Shown here piece by piece: positions 36,021 to 48,285 of a stretch of 64,000 nucleotides of DNA (position 1 is its first letter; each line of letters opens with the position of its first letter). The position numbers and the translations under genes are program-made. The notes under the pieces were generated by a model, which ran no database searches, had not been told where the DNA came from, and saw nothing but the letters and a program-made list of their open reading frames with translations. The DNA is from Trochalopteron elliotii (taxonomy: Eukaryota > Chordata > Aves > Passeriformes > Leiothrichidae): the NCBI GenBank assembly GCA_024734555.1, contig JANPWX010000359.1, forward strand, positions 2,046,129-2,110,128, given 5' to 3'.

Positions 36021-39000
36021 TATTTAGAAAGAGGATGAAGAAGCAAGAATAGTATTGATTTATTTGTTGCAAATGATAATCTAACCAACAAGCAGCAAGA
36101 TCCAAAGGCTAGAAGCCTCTGTTGGGTGCACATTCCAATTCCAAATCATTGTGTGCCTCATTCCCAGTGCAAGGATGTTGAAAGCAAAATACAGATCACC
36201 TCTGTCAAATTTGTGTCTGCACTCTAACACATTGACAATCTTCTTCCTTACTATCGACTTTCCATTGTAACACATTACTAAAACAAAATTATGTTTTTAC
36301 TTGTGAAATAAAAAGTGAAATGAGTATTATAAAATAACTCTCATGTTTTGGTAATGAATGCAAACAGAAAATAATCATATTTAGGAAAATGGAAAACTAA
36401 CAATTATGAAAGTCTTCATGAGTTTCTGTAAAGCCATAAGTAATGTTCTTTCTTTTTTTTTTCCAACAAACCTAGTCAAATTCTCCTAAGAAAAATATTC
36501 TACCTTAAAACAGACAAGGCATCCAAATTTTTGTCAGTATGATTCTTGTACATCTAAAATTTCAAATCAGAATAAAATAATGTTCCCTGTCCCTTAAACA
36601 AGGACAGGCACACTCAGAGCTATGTTTTTGTACAGGGGCTTGTCCATTGTGTGTTCAGTTTACACCCACACTCGAGCTGAAAATAAGAATCCAGGACAAC
36701 ACTTCTAAATACTTGATTGCAGGGAAGAAGCTGGTAGTTAGAGATTTGAATAATCAGCTGTTCACCTAAATCATACTTCAAATGCAAAAAGGATTACAAG
36801 ACCCAGCCTCTTCAAACATTTACCCTTGCATGTGTTTTTTAATAAAAGGAAATGCCAGCTAAGGGTCCTTCTTTTTCCTAAGTCCTACTAAGTTTGAACT
36901 CCCACTCTCATGAGATCCTTTGATCTCCCAGGAGTTATATGCATGTATTCCAGCTGAAAATTTTTGCCCAGTGACAAGTTAGGCAAAGATTTACATTATA
37001 TGATAATAATAGTGCTCGTTGTTCAGCATTGCATATCACCAATGTATCATTTCACATGTCCATTAAAGCCAGTTTTACTACTGTAATGTGCAGCTGATAT
37101 GGTAAAAGTGCTAAAATAGAGAAAGCTTATAGCATATCATTTTGGTGCAATCAGTGCTGTAGCAAGTCCTTGTCTGAACAGTTTTCTGTGGGTGCACCTG
37201 CAATGAGTGCATATCAAATGCTTTTACTGTACTTTAAAGGTTTGCTCTGCCTGCAAATTTCCTTTAGAAGCACAGTCAGTGTTCGGTGGCCAGAATGATT
37301 ACCTGGCTGCAGACTAGTCTTGCTCATCAGCATTTTGTACCTTTGCCACAAGCTGAAGGAGAAAAAGACAAGGAGAAGGGGGAAAAAAAAACCCTCAAAA
37401 ACTAGATACACAAATGGGAGAAGTGATTAAAGATGATCACTGAAGTGGAAAATAAGCTCACTGCCAAATTGTTTAGAAACAAAATTCCACATACTCAAAA
37501 AGCAGTGCATTCCAGCAGAGCATTTGTCCTCCTGATTCTTTGTAAGTTTCCCTTAGGACTGAACCACAATGCAGAAATTATTAATTTGATGGGGCCAAAA
37601 AAGGAGGACGTGGTAAAATTTAATGGAAGGTCCATATATAAACTCAGTACTGTTGTAAAAGAAGATAATAAAATGTCCATACAGCTGAGAGAAGGAACAG
37701 GGTAAACAGGTACACTGGAAAAAACCTACCACCCCATCAATCAATGAATCAAACTTGGCTTTGTACCTCTTGTTCTGTTTAAAATCATAAGGACCATTAA
37801 AATTTGATGTTCCCCCTTACTTTTTTCAACATTTATTATTTCTCAGTCTCAATTTTGGATATTGTCCTTTGACCTGTTGGCAGCAATGTTAGCAGTCAGA
37901 AGCCTGTGTGTATTTAGAAAAGAGGGTTAAAAATCTCTTCTTTATGTGTATGTTATTATTACAACTTAGGGTGCATGTACTAATAGTCATTAAAAAAATA
38001 CAAAGATTACTCATTAGGCATTCAATTCTAGTCACTTGAGTCACTCCTGGAAGCTATTACATATTTACATTGACTGAAAAGGTCCTAAATTCTAGATATT
38101 TTGACTTGCAGTCATGGAACACCCACAGTATTTGAAACTACTCCTGATGGAGCACTGAGAAAGTAAAGGATTTAATTTCTTTTCACATGAAAACTTTAAA
38201 CCAGGCTGATTGAACTGTGATCAATTGTATGTGAATGGGGCATCAACAGAAGCAAGGGAAACAGGCCACAGCTCTTTTTTCTCTGTTCCAGACACCCTGT
38301 CCACTGTGACAGAGAAGTCAATTGTATGATTTCGGGATGAGAAGTAGTTCTGGTTGCTTTAAGGTATACCACCCCTCCAATACTGAATGCCAGTTCCGTG
38401 CTCTAAGGATGTTTTTTTACATCAGTGTAAACTCAGATTAGGAATTAATTTTTGAAGATGTCCCATGTGCCCCCACTTATCATACTTTGGTTTATATTGC
38501 AGAGCATGCAAATTGTATTTGCAGAATAAAGTAAGCCAAAGATACTCCAGGAGCCCACCTAATGTCACCCAGAATGGTCAGGGGAACACTTCCTTCCACC
38601 TCATCTCACACCACTGCTGTGTAAGCAAAGGCGTCCAGTCCAATCCTTTTCACTTTCTAGATCTTCTACTGCACTTGCTGATACCATAAATGTAGCTATG
38701 ACCTGAAATCCCCATTTCAAGCTAGGCTGACCAATTTCTTGAAAGGATGAAAGGATGCTGACTTCCTAATTCTGGGCCATCATGTGTCCAAGGGTGACGG
38801 GCCAAATTACTGAACTGAGTGTTGCCTGAAATCAGTCCTATGGACAGAAAAAGTCACAAGCTAAAGCACACTACTCAGTGCCTTTAAAATGTGGACCAAG
38901 TTTAGGCTTAAATTTTATCAGACAAAATTATAAAATAGAAAAGCAAATAAACTTGTTTGTACTGGTGGAGACTTTATCTCCCTAAATTCCAGATTTTTCA

Positions 39001-40983
39001 AGAGCTTCTTCCAAAATATCTTCAGAAGACTGCACTGATCGTAGTTTCCAGAGGCATCCTCAGTGTTCCAAAGATATCACATTTATGTTTTGCAGCAACC
39101 CAAATCAGTGTGCCACCTATGGCAACAGGCCAAATCCCATATAATCCCATTCTCTTCAGCAGTTGTTTTCTTAGACCAGATGCTTTAAGCCTACATTAGA
39201 TTCCATTGAGTGAAACCATCTGCTTACCCTTTCCTAGGGTTTCTTATTTTTCTTGAACATAAATATATCTTCTCAAAAACATGACCTTTACATCAACTCA
39301 AGAAGGTATCCCAATAACAGCATGTGTCAGCAAAAATTATGATTGCTTCTCTAGCATGGAGGAAGGGTGAATAAGTTTTGTTAGCTCTTTGCTTCTATAA
39401 GCACATAAACAACTTCAGTGGAATCATATTTTTGTCACTTTCAATTTTAAACTTTTCTGGTGCAATATCTCACTTTTGTAGCACAAAACCTTAATGCTAC
39501 CTATCTGACAAGATGACCTTCCTCTAGTTCCTTCATAGTCCACAATACACAAAATCTGACAGAGAAACAGACAGTTTTACAGTTGGTCACTCAGGATCCC
39601 ATCTCAGTGCCAGTTGCAGACACTATCAGCTTTGTCATGGCTTCATTTTGATCAGAAAGAGTATGACCAGTTATTTATATGCCTTCTCAGAAAACTGGGA
39701 ACGCCAAGATCTGTCACCAGCCAGACTCCAAACATGTTGATTAGTTCTAGTAAATTCACCATTGTTTGTTTCAGTATTTATTTAATTTTAGAAAGGAAGA
39801 TGTGTGTTTCTAACCTCACGTAACAACCCTGAGGAATGTGAGCTTTGCTATTTGACACAATACAATTTGATGCCCTTCACTTATATTGTAAATAATTCCT
39901 ACGTAAATACACTGAATAAGTACTTATAATTTCACTGATGGTTTTGAGGGGATTACTTGATTGAGTGGGTGGTTTTGCGTTGTTTGTTTTTTTCTTCTTC
40001 TTCTTCCATACAGTTGGTGGTATACACCAGTATATTTGTCTCTTTGATGTTTAATGTTTCTGGCACTAATTTCTTGACCATCTACCATGACGCTGGACAG
40101 ATAATTCTACTTTATCATCTCAGATGATAGAAAGCACATTAGGACATACAGTCCCACACAGTGAAGCTTTAAGTATTCTGCCAGCTTCAAGCATGAAAGC
40201 ACAGTGGAACTGTTTATACATTTTATGAATAACAAATATTTATGAGCATAAGAAGGACCTAGATTCTAGCTGATATAACATCTGTATGTGAGGATCCTTT
40301 GACCAACTATGGTAATCCTTTCCAAAAGAGAAAGATGGCTACAATTAGTATAGAAATGAAGTGCTTTCCAAGGAATAGTTTTAAAGGCATTTGTCAACAT
40401 AAAATATGGATAGTAAAAAGATATTTATCTGACAGTATACAGAGACATCTTCAATTTACTCTGAAAACTATTTAATCAAGAAACATAGCAAAGCCTTAGT
40501 TTCATCTATCATTCATGAAATGGAAAATATCACACTATCCTCAGAGTGCAATTATCTGTTATGATTTGAAAATGGTGCTTCCTAAATCATCTTCAGTGTC
40601 ACTTTTTGCAGTATACACCAGATTTTGGGAAAAGACAACCCAGATTTTAAAGTGGCTCAGGAGAGCTGTTTGGCACACATCTGAAGATAGTTTGACTAGA
40701 GGCTTCTCCTAAAAAAAACCCAATAATTTCAAGAATAAAATCAAATTTTTATGCAATAAATATATTTTGAAGTATCTTTCTAGTTATAAGTGCCTCTATA
40801 AATAATATAGAATTCCTAAATTTAAAAGACCATAATTGTCAAAAATTGCCATTTGTTCCATAAATAGAAATCAAACTCTGCAATGGCCAGCCAGAGATTC
40901 CTTATGACAGAGCCTTGTAAATGACTACATTTTTACATATATCCTTTTTAGTCTACTCTCATATAGGTGCAAATGTATATAAA

Positions 40984-41003
40984 CACACACACACCACCCC
41001 CAC
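40984..41003. repeat. Short (CA)n run
   Basis: ACACACACACACC followed by a C-rich interruption. A minor dinucleotide repeat. Confidence 0.8.
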
Positions 41004-41023
41004 ATACATGACAATTGTTTGAA

Positions 41024-41051
41024 ATTAAAAATTTTAATTAAAATTTTTAAT
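41024..41051. repeat. 28-bp perfect AT palindrome
   Basis: The sequence reads ATTAAAAATTTTAA-TTAAAATTTTTAAT, which equals its own reverse complement over all 28 bases with no spacer. It contains only A and T, so chance in AT-rich DNA is possible, though this length is uncommon. It could extrude a cruciform or bind AT-hook proteins. No function is shown. Confidence 0.9.
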
Positions 41052-43092
41052 GTCACAAATGAGAAGCTGCAATCTGGAAAGGAATTCATCAGTCAGAGAA
41101 GATGCTATGGTCCAAGTCCTTAAAATACCTCAAGCCTTTGAGTGCTTCGTTCCCCTGCCTTCTTTCTGACTTCAAGTTTGAATAATTTCATTGACCTTGG
41201 GGTGTGTCTTTGACATTGGCCCAAGAAATTTCATGTTTTAATGGGCTATGATGTCATGTACAGCAAAAAGCTTATGTTCAAAGAAAAGGCCATCAACAGT
41301 AAAACACTGAAATATTTTGTAACTGAATATAGACTTTGCTTGTACTCAGCAATGCATATTAATATGACTGTGAATCACTGCAGCCTGCTACTGTAAGCAA
41401 TACTGTTTTAATGGGAGGCACTTGGAATAAATCTTGAGAGTATATGAAAAATGTTTCCATTTTGCTTTGCTTTAAATTGCTAATCAACTGCTTTCTCTTG
41501 ATTGCTGTTTCCCAGTTATTTCAAGAAATAACTGTATGTTCAAATGAAAATAAACAGAATCAATGTGCTTTTAAAGCTGTTTATGATTGTACATCAGTGA
41601 CACATTAGCTACACTTCACAATAGATGCATTGTAGGGCCTTTTCTTTCTAACTGAAATGTACTTTTCACAGAATAGATTACCTGCTGGGAACTGAGCAGG
41701 CTGCATATGTATGCTAACCTATGTGCAGGTGGCTTTCAATTAAAGGCATTTCATCTAATTAAAGGCAGAGTTTTGACCTGGCTGACATTACATTTTTTGG
41801 GTTTCAAAAATGCAACTTTTCTTGTTTTGAACATTCAGTGATCCTCTAGCTGAGGCAAGGAGACATGATGCCTCCACTCATTATCTTTTGGTTGCTTTAT
41901 CATTATGTCTATTCTCCACAGACATAATGATATCCTGCCTTAAAATGGAATTTTTTCTGTCCAAAAAACTCAGTTCTATACCTTGCCCCTTGCCTTTTGA
42001 TGGGCCAGAAAATAAGGCATTACTCATAATGGTTGTTGAGAGAACTCAGTTCTCTGTTCTCCTGGTAACTCTCAAACAAAAGCCAGTAATATGCTAAGAA
42101 ACAAGTCATGTTACTTTGGGGTGTTTAATGTATGCTGCAACATGTTTTTAATCCTAAATTTAAGAATTTGCAACACAATTTTTTCATTTTGTCAGCTTAT
42201 GCTTAACAAAGTTACTATATAAGAAGAGCTCTATGTTTTATGGGGAAAGCATCTCTAAATTGTAGCAAGGGGCAAACTGAGCAGAGGGAGATTTTTTTAA
42301 TAGACTGGCTGACATAGAACATATATTTAGGAGGGACATTTATGAGGTATCATTAAAATTTAATTTCTTGAAAAATTGTTGTGGGACAAAAGTAAGAGGA
42401 TTTTTATTCAGACTCCCAGTTACTCCCCTGATCTACTCTTGCAAAAGCACCAGAGATAATACATCCTTTACTCTGGGTGAGGAAGGTCATGGCTAACACC
42501 TTGAGCTTGCACATCTTGTAAAATCCAGATCCTTCACTACCAGAAACTCACCAACCGAGCTCTTCAGGAAGTTTGAGTACAAGAGTACATAGGCTGGTTT
42601 GCATTATGTGGTGACTAGTCTGCATGTTTTCCTTCCAAACATCCATAGGATGCCCAAATTTGGTCAATGTGCCCTTTTAAATTACTACGTTGAATGTGTT
42701 GCACATGAAAACTATCCACCATTATGATTTCCACATAATGGAAAAAGTTGTACTGCTGTGAGTTCCTAAAAATTATTAGAAAACAAAGAATATTTCCCTT
42801 ATTTGTAAGGATCTGCCTCTCAACTAGTTACAGCATTTATGTGCCAAAGGATATAGGTAAAGATACTCTCCAAAATTAAACAAATTTCTTCCTAAAGACT
42901 TTTTATTTAACACATGTTAAAACTCTATAAATATTCCATTCTCAAACACTGCATAGACATCTGAAATAGAAAGCCCTTATTATTTACTCTTTGTTCACAG
43001 CAGTTGATGTTTTACAAAGAGGCAGCTGTAGATTAACTAAACTAATTCCTCTGGTCGTGTTCAGATGATTGAGTTGCTCATAAATGAGACTT

Positions 43093-43098
43093 TTTATT
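43093..43098 (-). terminator. Candidate polyadenylation signal for the minus-strand gene
   Basis: The minus strand reads AATAAA about 570 bp after the stop codon at 43671-43673. A second AATAAA lies further on at 42902-42907. Which is used, if either, cannot be decided from sequence alone. Confidence 0.35.
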
Positions 43099-43670
43099 CC
43101 TAGGAAAATATCTTAAAATATTGCATTTTAAAATTATGGAACGCAATGGATTCATGAATATCAAGGACTATAGCTGAAGAATTTTCTACATATGATGTTT
43201 AGCCTGATTTAATTTGTTGCTGTTTATCCTGGGCATGATTCAAAGGGACAGAGGTTAATGAAAGGTATCAGCAAGGTTATTAGTTAAAAGAAAAAAATTC
43301 ACCTTGCATATAAGATACTATTCTTTGGAGATAATAAATCTTACTAAGTGCTTCCTTATTTAAGTTAAACCTTCCTTAAATTGCTGTAATAAAAAAAAAA
43401 AAAAGCATCAAATACAGCATGTGTACAAATCAGGGGCCGTCTTCTTTTGATGTCAGCTTCTGGAATGTTCAGTGATGTTTTGTGTTTTGCTGTGGACTTT
43501 TCAGGAGCTGCTGCAATGGTGGAATAATTTTCAGAAGTCCAGAAACTTCTCCTAAGTATCCTCTAGGCCAAGCCATGTTCTGGGTTCTCTCTGGATCAGG
43601 AAGTAGTACATGGATACATTAACAGTGACCACGATGAGGCAGGGAGGGAAGGAGGGAGCACACAGATCAG
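43099..43670 (-). other. Probable 3'UTR of the minus-strand gene
   Basis: This is the stretch between the stop codon of the terminal exon and the first AATAAA. The part next to the stop (43,420-43,670) is richer in G and C than its surroundings and opens, on minus, with a pyrimidine-rich tract complementary to GGCAGGGAGGGAAGGAGGGA-type sequence. A run of 14 A's (14 T's on the transcript) lies at 43391-43404. UTR status depends on the exon call being right. Confidence 0.45.
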
Positions 43671-43766
43671 TCATACAGCTGCAGCATCAAAGTTGTCCAA
43701 GGTTCCTCCCATTTCGAGATCTTTAGGTTTCGGACTACCACTAACATTGTTGAAAGAACTGAAGCC
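43671..43766 (-). CDS. Terminal coding exon of an unidentified gene (31 codons plus stop)
   Basis: On the minus strand a strong acceptor (pyrimidine tract TTTTCTCTTTTCAG at 43767-43780) is followed by an open frame that ends in TGA at 43671-43673. In phase 0 it encodes 31 residues. It begins with Gly-Phe-Ser-Ser-Phe-Asn-Asn, has a Ser/Pro/Lys stretch, and ends KDLEMGGTLDNFDAAAV. The piece is hydrophilic with a small hydrophobic C-terminus, like a cytoplasmic or unstructured tail. The last residues (A-A-V) could suit a PDZ ligand only loosely, since the usual S/T at -2 is absent. Upstream exons must lie to the right, and I found none up to 64,000, so the last intron may exceed 20 kb, as is common in large neuronal or adhesion genes. 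I do not recognise the protein. Phase 0 is assumed because the other two frames do not give a better tail. The open frame is too short for a standard length filter. Confidence 0.6.
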   Translation of the reverse strand, partial: GFSSFNNVSGSPKPKDLEMGGTLDNFDAAAV

Positions 43767-43783
43767 CTGAAAAGAGAAAAGTC
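43767..43783 (-). promoter_or_regulatory. Splice acceptor of the terminal exon
   Basis: The minus strand reads GACTTTTCTCTTTTCAG then GGCTTC. It has a continuous pyrimidine tract directly before the CAG, close to the vertebrate consensus. Confidence 0.65.
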
Positions 43784-45561
43784 ATCTGAATAAAAATGAA
43801 AATTGCCATTCGTTGTTCTTCATATAAATAAAAGTTCATGAAAGAAGCAAACATAGACAATGATCCAAATTCTTAAGTGCTGTCCTTGCAAACCAAAATA
43901 TACTGGGCTTTTCTGTTTTCCAAGAAGATATTATCTGCTCATTTTAGGAAGCAATTGAAGCTGGACAGCAACCACTTAAACAAGCAATCTCTCTCTAATC
44001 AAAATTAATAATTCATCTAATAAGTCAGATAATTTTGTGCCAAACTGTATCCCAGATGTTGCTGTTCCAAATTGACTTTACTTTTTGACAAATGTGCAGG
44101 AATTGGCTGCAAGCAAAACCCTGACTTCTAATGTACAGAACAGTTTTAAGAACTGTACAGAACTTTTAAGAGATTTTACATAGATTTGAAACATTGATAT
44201 ATATGGAGTTTAATAGTTCTTTGTTTCAGGCATTTTTGGTTTTTTTGGATTACCTTTCTAATCCCAAAACAACTCATCACATACAAGTTTCTGACTTGCT
44301 CAGCCCCTTGGGAAGCTTTTTGGCTGTGGTGTAGTAACACAAAAGAACTCTGAAATCCAGGTGTGGTCTATCTCATTCCACAGCTGACAAACAGTTTTAC
44401 CCCAAAACAAGGACTCATTAATTTACTTACTATGAATCTTTTCCAGTTTTAATTCCTACTGTAAGTTTGTGATTGTGCCTGAGCACTACCTTTAGTACTG
44501 AGGATACCAAGGGGAAGAAGAGTGTCACTCAGGAAAGAAGCATTTTTATGTGAACTCTTTACTAGATTTTGCAAGTATGTGCTTACAGGCTTTCATGTGG
44601 TAATTGATTGTGTTTTCACAGGTTAAAGAAATTGATTTCAGTCCAAAGTGAGGTGATGATTTAGAAGATTTAGCTTTTTGGTTTCACTTTTTGCTTATGC
44701 AATATGTGCACTTAGGCATATATCTGAAAAGCACAAAAACTTTCCATCTGAAAATGGTTCTTGAGCTATTAGTTCAAATGGATCTGTTTATCACAGCTGT
44801 CATAACCAGGGCTAGAGACACTATTGAGTAAAAATTCAACTAATTTGGAAAGATTCTGCTAGAAGAGTTGTCCACACTGTGGGGTCCCAATCATACTACA
44901 TAGTGGAGAAAACTCTTCTGTCAATGTTTATTTCCATCACATTCATCTGGACTTTTTTCTGCTGAATCAGAAGACATCTGAATATGGTGATTTTTTAATT
45001 CTCAATAATTTTTCATATTTCCTGTGTAAATCTCTAAATATCTTCTAAGACTGTAAAATATTTTATGTTCATATATCTAAATTTATTTTACTAAAAGCCT
45101 GGTCAGTAAAGATAGACATTTCCATCGCTTCAATACAGCACAATTCCACTCTAATCACTGAGTGTAGCCAAAAGGTAATACCTGTATATAGATAGATATT
45201 AAAGTAATTCTAGAGAGTGCTGTTTTAAAATAGAAGAACAATGAGTTCATCTTTTTCTGAAATTCCATTTTACAAACTGATCAGTGTGAGTTAACAGGAA
45301 AGTGAGGAACAGAAATGTAATAAAAATATTGAGCCTTTAAGAAATTAGTAGGGAGAAGTTAAGAAAGAGATGTTATACAGACAATAGAAGGGGTTCTTGC
45401 TGTAGAAAACTTCAAAAGAAATAAGAAATCTAGTTTCACTCAAATTAGAATACAAATATGATCTTGTTATAAATGATCAACTAGCCAATCGGATAGAAAG
45501 AATAAATTTTATTTTTCCATTTTAAATCTATCTGGGACAGCCACAGGGAACAACATTTGAA
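43784..45561. other. Probable intron, no feature seen
   Basis: AT-rich sequence upstream (on minus) of the terminal exon. No further exon or repeat family was recognised. Confidence 0.4.
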
Positions 45562-46014
45562 TGTTGGGTGAAACAGCCAACTGACAGCAAGGTTGCTATC
45601 TCACACTGTTCCACAATTTGCTGGTAGTTGAGTCTCGGTTCTTATACTGTATTTTGTGCCTCCCGGCAGCAGAGGTATTGTGTTTTTCAAATTCAAACCT
45701 AGTCTTTCACTTGATGATGAACCCTGAACAGATTTCCCGGTGCTGGGCTGAGTCTGAAAGGATTTTCAGGGAATCTTCTTTTGGGATGATGATGTCGTCA
45801 AATGCAGGGTCCACCCTCGAGATGGGTATCGATGTGTTGATGGTGGGTTGATGGTCCGGGTGCCCAAGATCTGATTAGCTCAAGGAGCTACATCCTGGCA
45901 AGCCACCCTCCTTTCTGGTGTAAATCGAGATGTTAGTTTGTATACAAAGCATGTCCGGGTATTTGGTGAACGCCCGTGCCAGTCCGGGAATTAAGGTTAC
46001 TTTTTATACTCACA
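45562..46014 (-). mobile_element. CpG-rich LTR-like block, probable retroviral remnant
   Basis: This block is sharply different from its AT-rich, CpG-poor surroundings. It holds about a dozen CpGs (for example in CCCGGTG, CTCGAG, ATCGATG, GTCCGGG, AACGCCCGTG) in 450 bp. Read on minus it starts near TGTGAGTATAAAAAG and ends GTTTCACCCAACA, giving TG...CA ends, with a TATA-like GTATAAGAACC about 85 bp before the end, as in an LTR's U3-R-U5. I found no convincing target duplication at these exact ends; a CACAGGG repeat (45542-45548 and 46011-46017) might mark slightly different limits. There is no AATAAA. High CpG suggests a fairly young insertion. Orientation and class are inferred. Confidence 0.55.
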
Positions 46015-47830
46015 GGGTTATAGAAAATATACATTCTATCATCTACTATAACTTCCTTCTATGTTTTAATTGCACAAATTTATAATTGCATCTATTACAA
46101 TCTCATATGTTAAGAGAAACTACATTGTTAGAGAATGCAATTTAGACATCCCTTTCATCACTACAATGATCTGCATACAGCCTATGTTGTCACAAGACAA
46201 TGACATCTGAAGGATTTCTGCAGAACTGAGAGAAATGGATGGTCTTCTCATGTGAATATATACTCTTCTATGATTCTCAGAGGTGCAAGGGGCTGAACTG
46301 GTACTGAGAATTTACTATCTCCATTACGACAGATGTCACAAGGCACATTAGGAAAATAGATTATGCGCTTATACAGCACAGTTTCCTTTGTAGCTATTGC
46401 TGAAAAAAACAGGCCAAATGTTTAAGCTCTTTTTAACAGTATGTGAAAGTACAACATGGGAGGCTCCAGAGCAGTCACATTATGATACCTTGAGCTATAA
46501 TCTTGCGTTCATTAACCCAGCGGGCTTTGTATACACATACCAGTAATGCCACAGCTTAATCTTTTCACTGGGCAGGAATTTAAGCCATACAATTTTTAAC
46601 ATTTTGGAGTCTGGGAGCAGTTCATGCATAGCTCCTGTGCCTCAGCATGGAGAGTCTAAATTGTTGATTGGTACTAATTGTGGTTACATGTCTGAGCCCC
46701 AGTTTTGATCTCCATTAGCCCCTTTTCTCATTTGCAAATCATGTAAATTTGCCAAGTGCATGCCACCCTTCCACTTGCAGCAGCGACCACAGAGATATCA
46801 AAGGCAGTTTTCAATTAACTTGTTCAGGTACTGGTGAACACTTCATTGCAGAAGCCTGAATCTTGGAACAGAAATGAGAGTTTTTTCCAAAGCAGAAATA
46901 GTGCATAACAATGCTTTTATATTTATTTGTCTCCATTGGTTGTATTTTTCACCTCAGACAATGAAGGCTTATATTGAAGTCAGTAAATATATCAAGTGCA
47001 TTATAGTCACTGTATCTCATTGGGGAAATAAATTTAGTTAGCATTTCCATTTGCAGCATAAGGATTTAAATCTGGAGACAGGAGGTTAATGACACTTTCA
47101 TGCACTATAACATTTTGTTAAAATCTGGTACAGTGGAAAGAAACAGAACTTTATGATGCTTACTGCATAAAAACTTAATATTCTCCCTCACCCTCAGCAC
47201 AATCTGTGCCAGACAAATATACAGTCCCGTAGTAAGCCAGCATGACATAAAGAATTCTCTTAGCTCTGATGCTTCAAGCAACGTTTTCTTGATGATAGGA
47301 AGGAAAATCAGTAAGGAAATGCTTCCTTTTTTTTCCTTCCTGAAAAGTTTTACCTCAAATTTGCTAGGTTAAAATGACATGCACCATGTCTGCTTATGAA
47401 ACAATGTAATTGACATGCACCTGAGCAGAAAATATAAAAAGATATCTTCTGGAAAATTTTTCTTTTTAAACATTGTGCTGTATTTAAATTTATCAAGAGG
47501 CTAAAGCTATGAAATTCCTGTCTACCCCTCAGGTCAGGAGCTATATTCGGGCAGTGGCAACCAAATCTCTGTTGAATTGGCTCTCCTGTTTTTCTGAGAA
47601 AAGCAATATAAACAGAAGATCCAATGCTTGTTGTTTTCTTCTTTAATTTGTCAGCACCTTCTGTCTAGAGGGGCTGTGGTGCCAGACAGCATGCTGCCTA
47701 AAGAGTGCAGCAGACAAATTGTGTTACATATTGTGACATATATACTGACATAGAAGTGCCTTAGAAAATCTAAATTATGTCTTCTGTCTAAATCTCAGCC
47801 ACCACACTGGAAACCGGTTGAAATGGATGG
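46015..47830. other. Probable intron; possible conserved non-coding part
   Basis: No exon was seen. The stretch 46,790-47,080 (AATTAACTTG, ATTTATTTGTCTCC, AAATTTAGTTAGC words) resembles conserved enhancer-like DNA by composition only. Confidence 0.35.
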
Positions 47831-48285
47831 TGTCATGGTTTAGGTGTGACAATCCCAAATGCAGTGCCCCCTTCCCCTCCCCCCCACAAGACTCTCCCAA
47901 ACCAGATAATGCTCACTTGTTCCCCCTAATTCCCCTCCTTCTTCTGGGGAAGGAGTTGAGAACTGAAGGCACAGAAGAGTGAAAATTACAGCTTGAGATG
48001 GGAACAATTTTCTGGAAACAGTAATGAGATACAAAAATTAACACTAGCAATAACAATATTGATTTAAAAAGTATACACAAAGAGAAAATTATTCACATGC
48101 AAAAATGCTTATTGCAGAGCCTGACCGACCCAACTACAGCCACCTTTTCTCTGACTGGAAAAAGAAATACCTTTCTTCCCAGAAGGGAGAGAAAAGAGTC
48201 CCTGTCTCCACCCCCCAGCAATGACATAAGATGGTGCTTTTCTGTCCTTTTTGTGCCAGGGACAAAAACCTCCTATCTTATGGGT
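47831..48285 (-). mobile_element. LTR-like repeat of passerine ERV type, incomplete
   Basis: The plus strand opens TGTCATGGTTTAGGTGTGAC, followed by a C-rich stretch (CCCCTTCCCCTCCCCCCC), 'gagatgggaacaattttctg', an A-rich part and 'gagcctgaccgacccaacta'. This order matches a widespread songbird LTR known to me in the form beginning TGTCATGGTTTAA, which is the reverse complement of the LTR 3' end. Sense is therefore placed on minus. CpGs are almost gone, so the copy is older than the 45.6-kb block. The far end is not clear, no target duplication was found, and the right boundary is approximate. Confidence 0.55.

Larger units (their letters stand above)
36021..43092. other. Non-coding DNA; probably downstream of the minus-strand gene
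   Basis: No exon was seen in 7 kb. Items noted: an inverted octamer-like motif (TGCAAAT-tgt-ATTTGCA) at 38507-38523, a short CA run near 40,984, and a 28-bp perfect AT palindrome at 41024-41051. The stretch around 41,330-41,780 has the look of conserved non-coding sequence, including an ATTAAAGGCA word twice, but that is only an impression. Confidence 0.4.
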
